Shown here: positions 44,336 to 55,767 of the stretch, one piece after another
Position numbering within the stretch: position 1 is the first letter of the stretch
Layout: each line of letters starts with the position of its first letter
Source of the DNA: Micromonospora siamensis
Lineage (GTDB): Bacteria > Actinomycetota > Actinomycetes > Mycobacteriales > Micromonosporaceae
Assembly: GCF_900090305.1 (NCBI RefSeq)
Contig: NZ_LT607751.1
Location: 1,178,001 to 1,242,000, forward strand
Length of the DNA stretch: 64,000 nt
Reading direction: 5' to 3'
Program-made: the position numbers and the translations under genes
The notes under the pieces: model-generated
Told to the model about the DNA's origin: nothing
The model's database searches: none
Seen by the model: the letters and a program-made list of their open reading frames with translations, nothing else

Positions 44336-44481
44336 GGCGGATTCTCCTGACGTTCTCCGAACGGGATACGGCTGAGCGCGTCGGCCGGTTCACCGCGCCT
44401 CGGCGCAGCGGCGGGGAGTCGGGCGCGCAACGGCGCGGCATCGCCCGGAATGGTAGCCAGGCCGGCCGGGCACCGTCCGGG

Positions 44482-45939
44482 TCAGCTCTCGACGACCCGG
44501 ACGGTGCCCATCATGCCGCCGTCCTCGTGGTCGAGGGTGTGGCAGTGGTAGACGCTGCGCCCGGGCAGGTCGGTGAAGGCGATCCGCAGCCGTACCCAGC
44601 CGCCCGCCGGCACGGTCACCACGTCCTGCCGGACCGCGACCGGCGGTGCGCCGGTGCTGTCGGCCATGACCTGGAACGGGCGGGTGTGCAGGTGGAACGG
44701 GTGGTCCTGGCCGGTCCCGTTCAGCACCGTCCACTCCTCGACGCTGCCCAGCGGCACGACCTGGTCGTCGCGGTCCGGGTCGAACCCGCGGCCGTCCACG
44801 GTCCAACGCATCCCGCCCGGACCCATCGCGCTGCCGAGGGTGAGCCGCCGTCGTCGGGTCACCGGGCCGGGCAGCGGGGGTGCCGGGTCGGGTCGGACCG
44901 GCGCCGCCGGCGGCTCGGTGGGCGGGCCGGTCACCGCCACGGTGGCCAGGGTGACCGGGCCGTCGCCGGCCGCGCCCATGCCCATGCCCATGCCCATCCC
45001 CATGCCGCCGTTCGCGCGGAGGCCGGCCGCCGAAAGCAGCGGGTACCGGCCGGCCGTGCCGGTGCGTAGCCACAGGTCGGCGCGGTTGCCCGGGGCCAGC
45101 ACCAGGGGCTGGTCGGCGGCGGTGGCGGGCAGGTACCAGCCGTCGAACGCCAGCCGGTCGACCGCCGGGCCGGCCAGGTCCAGCCGGAGCACCCGACCCG
45201 CGCAGGCGTTCACGATCCGCCAGCGTTCCACCGCGCCGGTCCGGACGTCGATCACCGGCTGGTGCTCGCCGTTGACCAGCACCAGTTCGCCCAGGCGCCC
45301 GGTGGACGCGGCCATCGGGTCGGGGGCGCGGACCCGGCCGGACCCGTCGAGGCTGGTGTCGGTGACCACCAGCAGCCGTTCGGCCACCGCCGCGGCCGGT
45401 TCGTCCTCGACGACGAGCGCGCCGACCAGGCCGGCGAAGACCTGGTCTGCCACGGAGCCGTGGTGGTGCGGGTGGTACCAGAACGTGCCGGCCGGGTGGT
45501 CCGCCGGGATCCGGAACGCGTAGTCGGCGGTGTCGCCGGGCGGTACCGACCGGAACGGGTCGTCGCCGTCGCCGAGCGGGGAGACGTGCAGGCCGTGGGT
45601 GTGCAGGCTGGTCGCCATCGGCAGCCGGTTCTCCAGGCGTACCCGGAGCAGGTCGCCGGGGCGGACCCGCAGCGTCGGGCCGGGCGACCGGCCGTTCCAG
45701 CCCCAGGCCCGGGTGTCCCGCCCGGCCAGGCGTACCCCGGCGGCGGCCACCAGGCGTACGTCGAGGCGGCCGTCCCGGCTGCGCAGCGCGGTCGGCTCGG
45801 GCAGGGGGCGGTCGCCGGAGGCGGGACGGAGCCGGGAGTCGTCGTCGGCGAGCAGCCAGCCGGTCGCGCCGACGGTCAGGCCGGCCGCGCCCAGACCGAG
45901 CAGGGTGAGCGCCCGGCGCCTGCCGATCGGGGCGGTCAC
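44482..45939 (-). CDS. Multicopper oxidase (CueO/CotA-like)
   Basis: The 485-residue enzyme has a twin-arginine signal (IGRRRALTLLGLGAAG) and the four copper motifs: HTHGLHV, WYHPHHHGS, HPFHLHTRPFQ and YHCHTLDHEDGGM (the Cys is the T1 ligand). A Met-rich insert GGMGMGMGMGMG lies at about residue 320, the sort of segment that binds Cu(I) in CueO. It should oxidise Cu(I) to Cu(II) outside the membrane for copper tolerance. The GTG start overlaps the stop of the SHOCT gene by 4 bp. Confidence 0.92.
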   Translation of the reverse strand: MTAPIGRRRALTLLGLGAAGLTVGATGWLLADDDSRLRPASGDRPLPEPTALRSRDGRLDVRLVAAAGVRLAGRDTRAWGWNGRSPGPTLRVRPGDLLRVRLENRLPMATSLHTHGLHVSPLGDGDDPFRSVPPGDTADYAFRIPADHPAGTFWYHPHHHGSVADQVFAGLVGALVVEDEPAAAVAERLLVVTDTSLDGSGRVRAPDPMAASTGRLGELVLVNGEHQPVIDVRTGAVERWRIVNACAGRVLRLDLAGPAVDRLAFDGWYLPATAADQPLVLAPGNRADLWLRTGTAGRYPLLSAAGLRANGGMGMGMGMGMGAAGDGPVTLATVAVTGPPTEPPAAPVRPDPAPPLPGPVTRRRRLTLGSAMGPGGMRWTVDGRGFDPDRDDQVVPLGSVEEWTVLNGTGQDHPFHLHTRPFQVMADSTGAPPVAVRQDVVTVPAGGWVRLRIAFTDLPGRSVYHCHTLDHEDGGMMGTVRVVES

Positions 45940-46151
45940 GACAGTGCGGTCCGGCGTCGGCGGTACTCCTCCTCGTCGATCTCGCCCCGGGCGTACCGCT
46001 CGTCGAGGATCCGCCGGGCAGAGGAGGAACCGGCCGGACCACGCTCGCGTTCGGTGAGCCGGAACATCGCCCAGATCAACCCGACCAGCACCGCCAGCCC
46101 CAGCAGGGACCAGATCCACATCCAGCCCATCATCGGGCCGTTCCACATCAT
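45936..46151 (-). CDS. Small membrane protein with SHOCT domain
   Basis: The 71-residue protein has a Met/Trp-rich N-terminus (MMWNGPMMGWMWIW) running into one transmembrane helix, then the SHOCT motif SSARRILDERYARGEIDEEEYRRRR at the end. Met-rich N-terminal segments are suggestive of copper contact. It is coupled by a 4 bp overlap to the multicopper oxidase, so it probably assists copper handling or assembly at the membrane (inference). Confidence 0.83.
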   Translation of the reverse strand: MMWNGPMMGWMWIWSLLGLAVLVGLIWAMFRLTERERGPAGSSSARRILDERYARGEIDEEEYRRRRTALS

Positions 46152-46295
46152 CTGGCCGCCCTCCCGTCCGTACCCTGGGATCGGTCGGTCCGGCGCCGGG
46201 TGGCGCGGGACCCCGTCGCCACCTCGACCGTACGGCGGAGCGGGCCCGTCCGGGCCGGGTCGGGCGACCCGGTCGACGGGGTCGGAGGTCCCGGG

Positions 46296-46595
46296 TCAGC
46301 CGCGCTTCATCAGCCGGCCGACGGCGGCCATCATCTCGGTGGCCATCTCGTCGGCGCGCCCCTCGGCGGCGCCCTCGTGCATGCAGTGCCGGGCGTGCCC
46401 GTCGAGCAGGCCCAGGCCGACCTTGTCCAGGGCGGCCTGGATGGCGGAGATCTGGGTGAGCACGTCGATGCAGTAGCGGTCGTCCTCGACCATCTTCTCG
46501 ATGCCGCGGACCTGGCCCTCGATGCGGCGGAGCCGCGCGAGCAGCTGGTCCTTGCTGGCGGTGTAGCCCCGGGTCGGGGTGGTCGGTGCGGTCAT
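46296..46595 (-). CDS. csoR: CsoR-type copper-sensing repressor
   Basis: The 99-residue all-helical protein is a CsoR/RcnR-family repressor. The Cu(I) ligands form the C-H-C set: Cys42 (RYCIDVL), His67 and Cys71 (GHARHCMHEG). Helix 1 has the family LLARLRRIEGQVRGIEKMVE sequence. Apo-CsoR binds pseudo-palindromic operators and leaves when Cu(I) binds. Three sites of that type lie within 130 bp upstream, in the divergent region shared with copZ, which implies self-control plus control of the copZ-copA unit. Confidence 0.93.
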   Translation of the reverse strand: MTAPTTPTRGYTASKDQLLARLRRIEGQVRGIEKMVEDDRYCIDVLTQISAIQAALDKVGLGLLDGHARHCMHEGAAEGRADEMATEMMAAVGRLMKRG

Positions 46596-46611
46596 GACGA
46601 CGAGGATAGCG

Positions 46612-46718
46612 TACCCCTGAGGGGTATGTTACGGTCCTTCTCGCCGGCCGATACCCCCACCGGGTAACGGTACGGAACACGTGACGGCGATCTCCCGTCC
46701 TACTACCCCTGGGGGGTA
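46612..46718. promoter_or_regulatory. Three CsoR-type operators between csoR and copZ
   Basis: Fifteen-base sites TACCCCTGAGGGGTA (46612-46626), TACCCCCACCGGGTA (46652-46666) and TACCCCTGGGGGGTA (46704-46718) share TACCC-N5-GGGTA, the pattern of CsoR operators. The first is 16 bp from the csoR start. The third overlaps a TATAGG that could be the -10 box of the copZ promoter. Confidence 0.85.
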
Positions 46719-46748
46719 TAGGGTGGGAGCGACGGAAGGGGAGCGACG

Positions 46749-46958
46749 ATGGTCACCACCACGTACCAGGTGCAGGGCATGACCTGCGGGCACTGCGTCA
46801 ACTCGGTCAGCACCGAGGTCCGCGCGATTCCGGGCGTCGACGACGTCCAGGTGGACCTGGCCTCCGGCCAGGTCACCGTAACCAGCGAGCAGCCGTTGGA
46901 CCCGGCGGCCGTCCGCGCCGCCGTCGACGAGGCCGGGTACGACCTGGTCGGGGCGTGA
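46749..46958 (+). CDS. copZ: Heavy-metal-associated copper chaperone CopZ
   Basis: The 69-residue protein is one HMA ferredoxin-like domain with the Cu(I) motif GMTCGHCVNS (Cys13 and Cys16). It ferries Cu(I) in the cytoplasm to the CopA ATPase and to CsoR. It is the first gene of the plus-strand copper unit, directly behind CsoR operators, with GGGGAG before the ATG. The next gene starts 14 bp downstream. Confidence 0.94.
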   Translation: MVTTTYQVQGMTCGHCVNSVSTEVRAIPGVDDVQVDLASGQVTVTSEQPLDPAAVRAAVDEAGYDLVGA

Positions 46959-46972
46959 CGGGAGACACCACG

Positions 46973-47962
46973 ATGAACACGGCGACGAAGTTGAGCGGCT
47001 TCGCCCTCGGCCTCGCGGCGATGTTCGGCGCGGCGTACGGGGTCGGTCACCTGACCGGCCCCGTCACCGCCGCCGCCGAGACCCGCCAGGATCCCGCCAC
47101 CGGCCACGACACCGGTGGCCACGACACCGGTGCCGGTACGGAGTCGACCGACGACCGGCTCCCCGGCGGGCTGCTCGTCTCCGAGCGGGGCTACACCCTG
47201 CAACCGGTCACCGCGCCGGCCGGCGACTTCGCCTTCCGGATCACCGGCCCCGACGGCCGCCCGGTCACAAGCTACGACGTGGCCCACGACAAGCGCATGC
47301 ACCTGATCGTCGCCCGGCGCGACCTCTCCGGCTTCCGGCACGTCCACCCCGAGATGTCGAGCGACGGCACCTGGCGGGTCGCCTCGCCACTGGCCGGCCC
47401 CGGCGTCTGGCGGGCCTTCGCCGACTTCACCCCGACCGGCGCGCAGCCGCTGACCCTCGGCGTCGACGTGACCGTCCCCGGCGCGGTCGAGGCGCGGCCC
47501 CTGCCCGCCCCGGCCACCAGCACCACCGTCGACGGCTACACCGTCACACTGGCCGGCACGCCGGAGCCCGGGCACACCGCGAAGCTCACGTTCACCGTGC
47601 GGCGGGGCGGCCGGCCCGTCACCGACCTCCAGCCCTACCTCGGCGCGTACGGCCACCTGGTCGCGCTGCGCCAGGGCGACCTGGCGTACCTGCACGTGCA
47701 CCCGGAGGGCACACCCGACGACGGGCGCACTCCCGCCGGACCCGCGGTGACCTTCTCCGCCGAGGTGCCCTCGGCCGGCAGCTACCGCATCTACCTGGAC
47801 TTCCGGCACGGCGACGCCGTACACACGGCGGAGTTCACCGTCGTCGCCGGCGAGCCGGCCGCCCCGGCCACCGACGCCCCGGCGAGCAGTGCGCCGGCCG
47901 CCCCCACCACCACGCCCACCCCGGACGCCGGACCCGGCGAACCCGGACACGGGCACAGCTGA
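46973..47962 (+). CDS. Secreted His-rich protein of the copper operon
   Basis: The 329-residue protein has an N-terminal hydrophobic export segment (about 7-25), a His/Asp stretch (GHDTGGHDTG) and two beta-sandwich-like modules. Each carries an HxHP motif (FRHVHPEM, YLHVHPEG) suited to metal binding. The C-terminus is Ala/Pro/Thr-rich and ends HGHS. The ATG at 46973 follows GGGAG; the earlier GTG at 46955 overlaps copZ. Position between copZ and copA implies extracytoplasmic copper binding (inference); no enzyme motif is visible. Confidence 0.7.
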   Translation: MNTATKLSGFALGLAAMFGAAYGVGHLTGPVTAAAETRQDPATGHDTGGHDTGAGTESTDDRLPGGLLVSERGYTLQPVTAPAGDFAFRITGPDGRPVTSYDVAHDKRMHLIVARRDLSGFRHVHPEMSSDGTWRVASPLAGPGVWRAFADFTPTGAQPLTLGVDVTVPGAVEARPLPAPATSTTVDGYTVTLAGTPEPGHTAKLTFTVRRGGRPVTDLQPYLGAYGHLVALRQGDLAYLHVHPEGTPDDGRTPAGPAVTFSAEVPSAGSYRIYLDFRHGDAVHTAEFTVVAGEPAAPATDAPASSAPAAPTTTPTPDAGPGEPGHGHS

Positions 47963-47977
47963 GCAGGAGGTGCCGCG

Positions 47978-50245
<2,268 letters not shown>

Positions 50246-50329
50246 TTCGATCCGGTCCGGTTGGTTTCCCGAATCGGACGTCGGGGTACCTCAGGCGCGT
50301 TGGACGAATTGCTGACGAGGAGGCTCGAC

Positions 50330-50503
50330 ATGGGTTACGACGACAAGATCGACAACGCCACCGAGAACACCGCCGGCAAGGTCAAGGAGGGCGTGGGGCG
50401 CGCCACCGACAACGAGCGCCTCGAGGCCGAGGGCCGCAACGACCAGGCCAGCGCCAACCTCAAGCAGGCCGGCGAAAAGATCAAGGACGCCTTCAAGAGC
50501 TGA
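50330..50503 (+). CDS. CsbD family stress protein
   Basis: The 57-residue protein (MGYDDKIDNATENTAGKVKE...) has the CsbD repeat pattern of amphipathic 11-mers and is highly hydrophilic. CsbD is a sigma-B general-stress protein in Bacillus; function is unknown. A strong GAGGAGG site precedes the ATG at 50330. The paralogous style with the 8736 product (short, Asp/Lys/Gln-rich) is notable, but the families differ. A terminator follows. Confidence 0.88.
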   Translation: MGYDDKIDNATENTAGKVKEGVGRATDNERLEAEGRNDQASANLKQAGEKIKDAFKS

Positions 50504-50520
50504 CTGTACGACCTCAGGAC

Positions 50521-50547
50521 GCCGGACCGACCAGTGGTCGGTCCGGC
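50521..50547 (+). terminator. Terminator after csbD-like gene
   Basis: GCCGGACCGAC and its complement at 50521-50531 and 50537-50547 form a perfect 11 bp stem (13 bp if the CCAGTGG top is counted), 18 bp past the stop. Confidence 0.75.
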
Positions 50548-50801
50548 GTCGTGTGCGCGGCCCGACGGCCTGCCCGACGTCCCGCTGCCGCCCGCCCCGG
50601 CGACCCGCCGGCCCGGCTGCGGAGCGTGACCGGGTTACCGTCGTCCGGGTGGCGTTTCCCGCCCGGCGGCCGGCTCGTTGCCTCCGACGACGCCCCGCCG
50701 AGACCCTGCGCCAGCGCGGCGACGGGTGGGGCGAGCGGGCCCCAGCCCACGCCGACCGTGCCGTCCCGACCGGGGTGGCCGACGACCGAACGGGGAAGCC
50801 G
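50548..50801. other. Intergenic region before the lipoprotein gene
   Basis: These 254 bp between the csbD terminator and the lipoprotein start are uniformly GC-rich. No gene, repeat or clear promoter was recognised. Confidence 0.5.
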
Positions 50802-51308
50802 ATGACCCGCACCACCACCGCCGCCCTCGCCCTGGCGGCGGTCGCCGCCCTCACCGCCGGCTGCCAGGACGGCGACGACACCGCCGGTACGCCGCAGGCC
50901 GCCCCCACCAGCACCGCCGCGTCCGCCACGACGCCCGCCGCGACCGCCGAGCCGACCCCCAGCGCCTCCCCGTCCCGGGTGACCGCGGCCAACACCGCCT
51001 CCGTCTGCAAGGCCGTCGACGACCTGATCCTCAAGGGCAGCCGGGAGATCGCCGCCGACTCCGCCGCCGCCACCCGGCAGGACCTCACCCCCGAACAGGT
51101 CGAGGCACAGCTCAAGGAGAACCTCGCCGACCTGGCCGACGACGTACGGGAGCAGGCCGCCCGGGCCCAGGACCCGCAGATCCGGGCGCTGGTCACCGAC
51201 GCGGCGAAGAAGATCGACGCCGGGGCCGAGTCGAGCGCCCCGGTGAAGTGGCTCAACTCCACCTTCGTCGCCATCCCGCCGCGCCTCGCCAAGGACTGCC
51301 GCGCCTGA
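50802..51308 (+). CDS. Hypothetical lipoprotein
   Basis: The 168-residue protein has a lipobox signal (ALAAVAALTAGCQD, Cys21), a Thr/Ala/Pro-rich spacer (about 25-60) and a helical domain (about 65-165) containing two further cysteines (SVCKAVDD and AKDCRA) that may pair. No family is recognised. It converges on the RibD-like gene with only 2 bp between the stops. Confidence 0.72.
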   Translation: MTRTTTAALALAAVAALTAGCQDGDDTAGTPQAAPTSTAASATTPAATAEPTPSASPSRVTAANTASVCKAVDDLILKGSREIAADSAAATRQDLTPEQVEAQLKENLADLADDVREQAARAQDPQIRALVTDAAKKIDAGAESSAPVKWLNSTFVAIPPRLAKDCRA

Positions 51309-51310
51309 CC

Positions 51311-51960
51311 TCAGCGGCGTACCCGGTAGGTGACGTGGGTGACCGTCGGCCCGGCCACCACCGACTCCTGCACCAGCCGTACGTCGCCGAGCCCGGCGAA
51401 GAGCGGCTCACCGGCGCCCAGCACGATCGGCACCACGTGCAGTTGGAGCGTGTCCAGCAGCCCGGCCGCCAGGAACTGCCGCACGGTCTCCGCCCCGCCG
51501 GCCACCGAGACGTTCCGCTCACCGGCCACCTCCCGGGCCCGGGCCAGCGCCGCCCGCGGCCCGTCGGTGACGAAGTGGAACTCCGTGCCGCCCTTCATCA
51601 CCAACGGCTCGCGCACCTGCCGGGTCAGCACGTAGACCGGCACCCCCCAGGGCGGCTCGTCACCCCACCAGCCCTGCCACTGCGGGTCCCACCGCCCACC
51701 GCCGTCACCGAACATCCGGCGGCCCATCACGTACGCCCCGACGTCCCGGGTCATCTCCTCGACCACCGCGACGTCGACCCCCCGGGGGTCCCCCTCGGGC
51801 AGGTCGGAGAGGCCGAAGAACCACTCGTGCAGGCGCAGCCCGTCCCGGCCCAGCGGGTCCTGCCGGCTCTGCTCCGGCCCCGCCACGTACCCGTCCAGCG
51901 ACATGGAGATCTGACAGCTCACGTTTCCCATTCCGGGTGGACTCCGGTGGGCCGGCGTAC

Positions 51961-51964
<4 letters not shown>
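51311..51964 (-). CDS. Dihydrofolate reductase/RibD C-terminal family protein
   Basis: The 217-residue protein has the RibD_C fold: CQISMSLDGYVAGP at the start, AYVMGRRMFGDG, VYVLTR, a nucleotide loop VAGGAETVRQFLAAGLLDTLQLH and VPIVLGAGEPLF. Such proteins reduce unknown pterin- or flavin-like compounds with NADPH. The ATG at 51964 overlaps the sigma-factor stop by 4 bp; an internal ATG at 51931 also fits. It is the third gene of the ECF42 operon. Confidence 0.85.
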
Positions 51965-53204
<1,240 letters not shown>

Positions 53205-53208
<4 letters not shown>

Positions 53209-53573
53209 ATCTCGGTCCCGCCGTCACCCATCACCGGGCGCACCTCCAGCACGCCCAGACCCCGCCGCACGTCTGGCCAGCCCGCCGCGATCTCGGCGGC
53301 CCGCTCCGGGCTGTCGCAGTCGACCGTCAGATAGCCGGCGAACTGCTCCTTGCTCTCCAGGAACGGGCCGTCGGTGACCTCCGCCCGCCCACCGGCCAGC
53401 CGCACCGTCCGGGTCTGCGACGGGTCGGCCAGCGCCTCCCCGCCGACCAGCTCACCGGAGGCGGTCAGCTCCTTCATGATCTCGTCGACCTCACCGAAGA
53501 TCTCGTTGCGTTCCTGCTCGGTGAGCCCCTCGACGAAGCCGGGACGGTTCCAGATCAGCAGCATGTACTTCAC
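53205..53573 (-). CDS. YCII/DGPF-domain protein of the ECF42 operon
   Basis: The 122-residue dimeric ferredoxin-like protein begins VKYMLLIWN and contains EVTDGPFLESKEQFAGYLTV, the DGPF motif that accompanies ECF42 sigma factors. GAGGAG precedes the GTG at 53573. Its exact job is unknown; in known ECF42 loci these proteins are targets of the sigma factor. It leads a three-gene unit with 4 bp overlaps throughout. An 8 bp stem-loop (53595-53602 with 53608-53615) lies just upstream. Confidence 0.9.
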
Positions 53574-53708
53574 GGCGGCACTCCTCACGGACCGGTGCCA
53601 CGCCGCTCGTGGCACCTCTCGGTACGGGGTCGGAGCCGACCCGACGGATCCGACGACCTCCCGGGAAGAAAATCACGGTCCGACCGCCGGCCGGGTGCGC
53701 CGGGCCGG

Positions 53709-54914
53709 TCAGCGGCCGCGTACCTGCCGGGCGGGCCGGCCGGGGCGCAGCGAGGCCCGGTCGGCGGCGGAGGTGCCGGAGGACCAGCCCTCGGCGTCCC
53801 GGACGGTCAACCGGGCCCGGGTGACCCCCGGGAAGAGGGAGTCCATCCGTTCCTTCACGGCGTCCGAGCGGGCCGCCAGCACCGGCAGCAGCCGGTCGTC
53901 GCCCTCCTCTGCCACCGCCCGGTCGACCGCGTCGGCGGACTCCCGCAGCCGCTCGCCGATCCGCAGGGCGAAGGCGTTCAGGAACGACTCGTCGTACGCC
54001 TTGGTGCGCCGGCTGCCGGTCGGCCGCCGCTCGGCCCGACCGCGCAGCATCGCCGCGGTGGCCTGCACCAGCAGCGAGGTGTAGAGCAGCTCCACCGCGG
54101 CCAGGTCGGTGGGGAACCCGAGCACGGTGGCGAAGCCCAGGTCGTCGGACCAGACCGACTCGCACCGGTTCGCCGCCGCCACCTCCTGCACCAGCAGCGC
54201 CTTCGCCCCCGGGTACGGCGCCTCGGTGCCGAGCCGGACCCCGCCCGGCCGGTCGGGGCGTTCCGCGGTGGCGTCCAGCAGCGCCGCGTCGATGCTGTGC
54301 CGGGCCATCAGCTCCTGCGCCTTGCCGGTCAGCGCCTCCGCCTCGGCGGGGAACGTGGTCGACTCGGCCTTGGCCAGCAGCGCGCGTACCCGGTCCAGCA
54401 TCGGTGACCCGGAGGAGCGGGAGGCGTCCCGGCCGGCGGCGGCCGGGCCGCCGGGCGGCGGCCGGAGCACCGCGATCGGCGGCAGCGACTCCACCAGCAC
54501 CAGGACGTCGACGGCGTCCCGCAGCGCGCTGATCCGGTCCACGCCCTGCCGGCCGGCCCACCGTTCCAGCCAGCCGGCGTCGCCGTCCCACCGGCCGTCG
54601 AGGGCGGCCACCTGCTCGTCGAACCAGGCCGGCACCGCCCCGGCCAGCTCGGCCCGCTGGGCGACGGCCAGGTCGGCGACCAGCCGGGCCGCGCGCGGGT
54701 CCAACCGTCGGGCGGCGATCCGGGCCAGGTCCAGCGGCTGCCAGCCCCGCGACCAGAGCCCGCCGACCCGGCGGACCAGCCGGGCGCGCAGCGCCGCCGC
54801 CACCACATCGGGGGCGCCCACCACCAGCCGGTCCAGGGACCGCTCCGCCAGACGTACGTCGGTGCCGCGGGCAGCCGCGACGGCCTCGCTGATCAGGTCG
54901 TCGGCGTCGGTCAC
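53709..54914 (-). CDS. DUF2786 domain protein
   Basis: The 401-residue cytoplasmic protein has a helical N-terminal region and a central DUF2786 motif (MLDRVRALLAKAESTTFPAE, then ALTGKAQELMARHSID, about 185-220), followed by a mostly helical C-terminal part (AYDESFLNAFALRIGERL). Function is unknown; the motif is zinc-peptidase-like in some annotations, but no metal site is clear here. The GTG at 54914 follows GGGGAG. It is divergent from a two-component system, about 175 bp away. Confidence 0.8.
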   Translation of the reverse strand: MTDADDLISEAVAAARGTDVRLAERSLDRLVVGAPDVVAAALRARLVRRVGGLWSRGWQPLDLARIAARRLDPRAARLVADLAVAQRAELAGAVPAWFDEQVAALDGRWDGDAGWLERWAGRQGVDRISALRDAVDVLVLVESLPPIAVLRPPPGGPAAAGRDASRSSGSPMLDRVRALLAKAESTTFPAEAEALTGKAQELMARHSIDAALLDATAERPDRPGGVRLGTEAPYPGAKALLVQEVAAANRCESVWSDDLGFATVLGFPTDLAAVELLYTSLLVQATAAMLRGRAERRPTGSRRTKAYDESFLNAFALRIGERLRESADAVDRAVAEEGDDRLLPVLAARSDAVKERMDSLFPGVTRARLTVRDAEGWSSGTSAADRASLRPGRPARQVRGR

Positions 54915-55088
54915 GGACTGCTCCCCGGTGCTCCTCGGCCGGCCCGGCGGCCGGTCGTCCGGGCGGAACGGTACCGCCGCCGGGCACCCGCGCAGCGGCG
55001 TCCGGGGCGCGTACCGCCCGGGAGGTGGCGCAACTCTCCCCACGGTCCGTGACCCGGGGCCGGTCGGGGCGGGGTGAATACTGGGCCG

Positions 55089-55754
55089 ATGGAGTGCACC
55101 CGGCCCCGCCTGCTGCTGGTCGAGGACGACCGCGCGCTGACCGGGCTGCTCGCCGACCTGCTCACCGAGGAGGGGTACGACGTCGACGTGGCCGCCGACG
55201 GGCACCGCGGCCTGCACCACGCGCTGACCCGGGACTACCAGGTGATGGTGGTGGACCGGGGGCTGCCCGCCCTGGACGGGCTGGAGCTGGTGGCCCGGCT
55301 GCGCGGACGCGGGGTGGCCTGCCCGGTGCTGCTGCTCACCGCCCGCGGCTCGGTCGCCGACCGGGTCGACGGGCTGGACGCCGGCGCGGAGGACTACCTG
55401 GTCAAGCCGTTCGAGGTGGCCGAGCTGCTGGCCCGGCTGCGGGCGCTGCGCCGCCGGCACCCGGAGACCGCCGGTTGGCTGCCCGTCGGGCGGCGCCGGC
55501 TGGACGTGGCGAACCGGCGGGTGGTCGAGGGGACGACCGAGTTCCCGCTCTCGGCCCGCGAGTTCGCCGTGCTGCACGCCCTGGCCGGCCGCCCCAGCAA
55601 GGTCTTCACCCGGGCCGAGCTGCTCAGCGCCGCCTTCGACCGGGCCGACGCCCCGGGCACCGTCGACGCCTGCGTCCACCACCTGCGCCGCAAGCTCGGC
55701 CGGGACGTGGTGCGTACGGTGCACGGGCTCGGCTACCGGCTCGGCGGGCAGTGA
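55089..55754 (+). CDS. OmpR-family response regulator
   Basis: The 221-residue regulator has a receiver domain (about 6-118: LLLVEDD, phospho-acceptor Asp in VMVVDRGLP, LTARG, and Lys in YLVKPF) and a winged-helix output domain (about 125-218: LSAREFAVLHALAGRPSKVFTRAELL, VDACVHHLRRKLG). ATG at 55089 gives the normal length; a GTG 15 bp upstream is possible. It works with the kinase encoded 13 bp downstream. Confidence 0.92.
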   Translation: MECTRPRLLLVEDDRALTGLLADLLTEEGYDVDVAADGHRGLHHALTRDYQVMVVDRGLPALDGLELVARLRGRGVACPVLLLTARGSVADRVDGLDAGAEDYLVKPFEVAELLARLRALRRRHPETAGWLPVGRRRLDVANRRVVEGTTEFPLSAREFAVLHALAGRPSKVFTRAELLSAAFDRADAPGTVDACVHHLRRKLGRDVVRTVHGLGYRLGGQ

Positions 55755-55767
55755 GGGCGGGCGGGAC

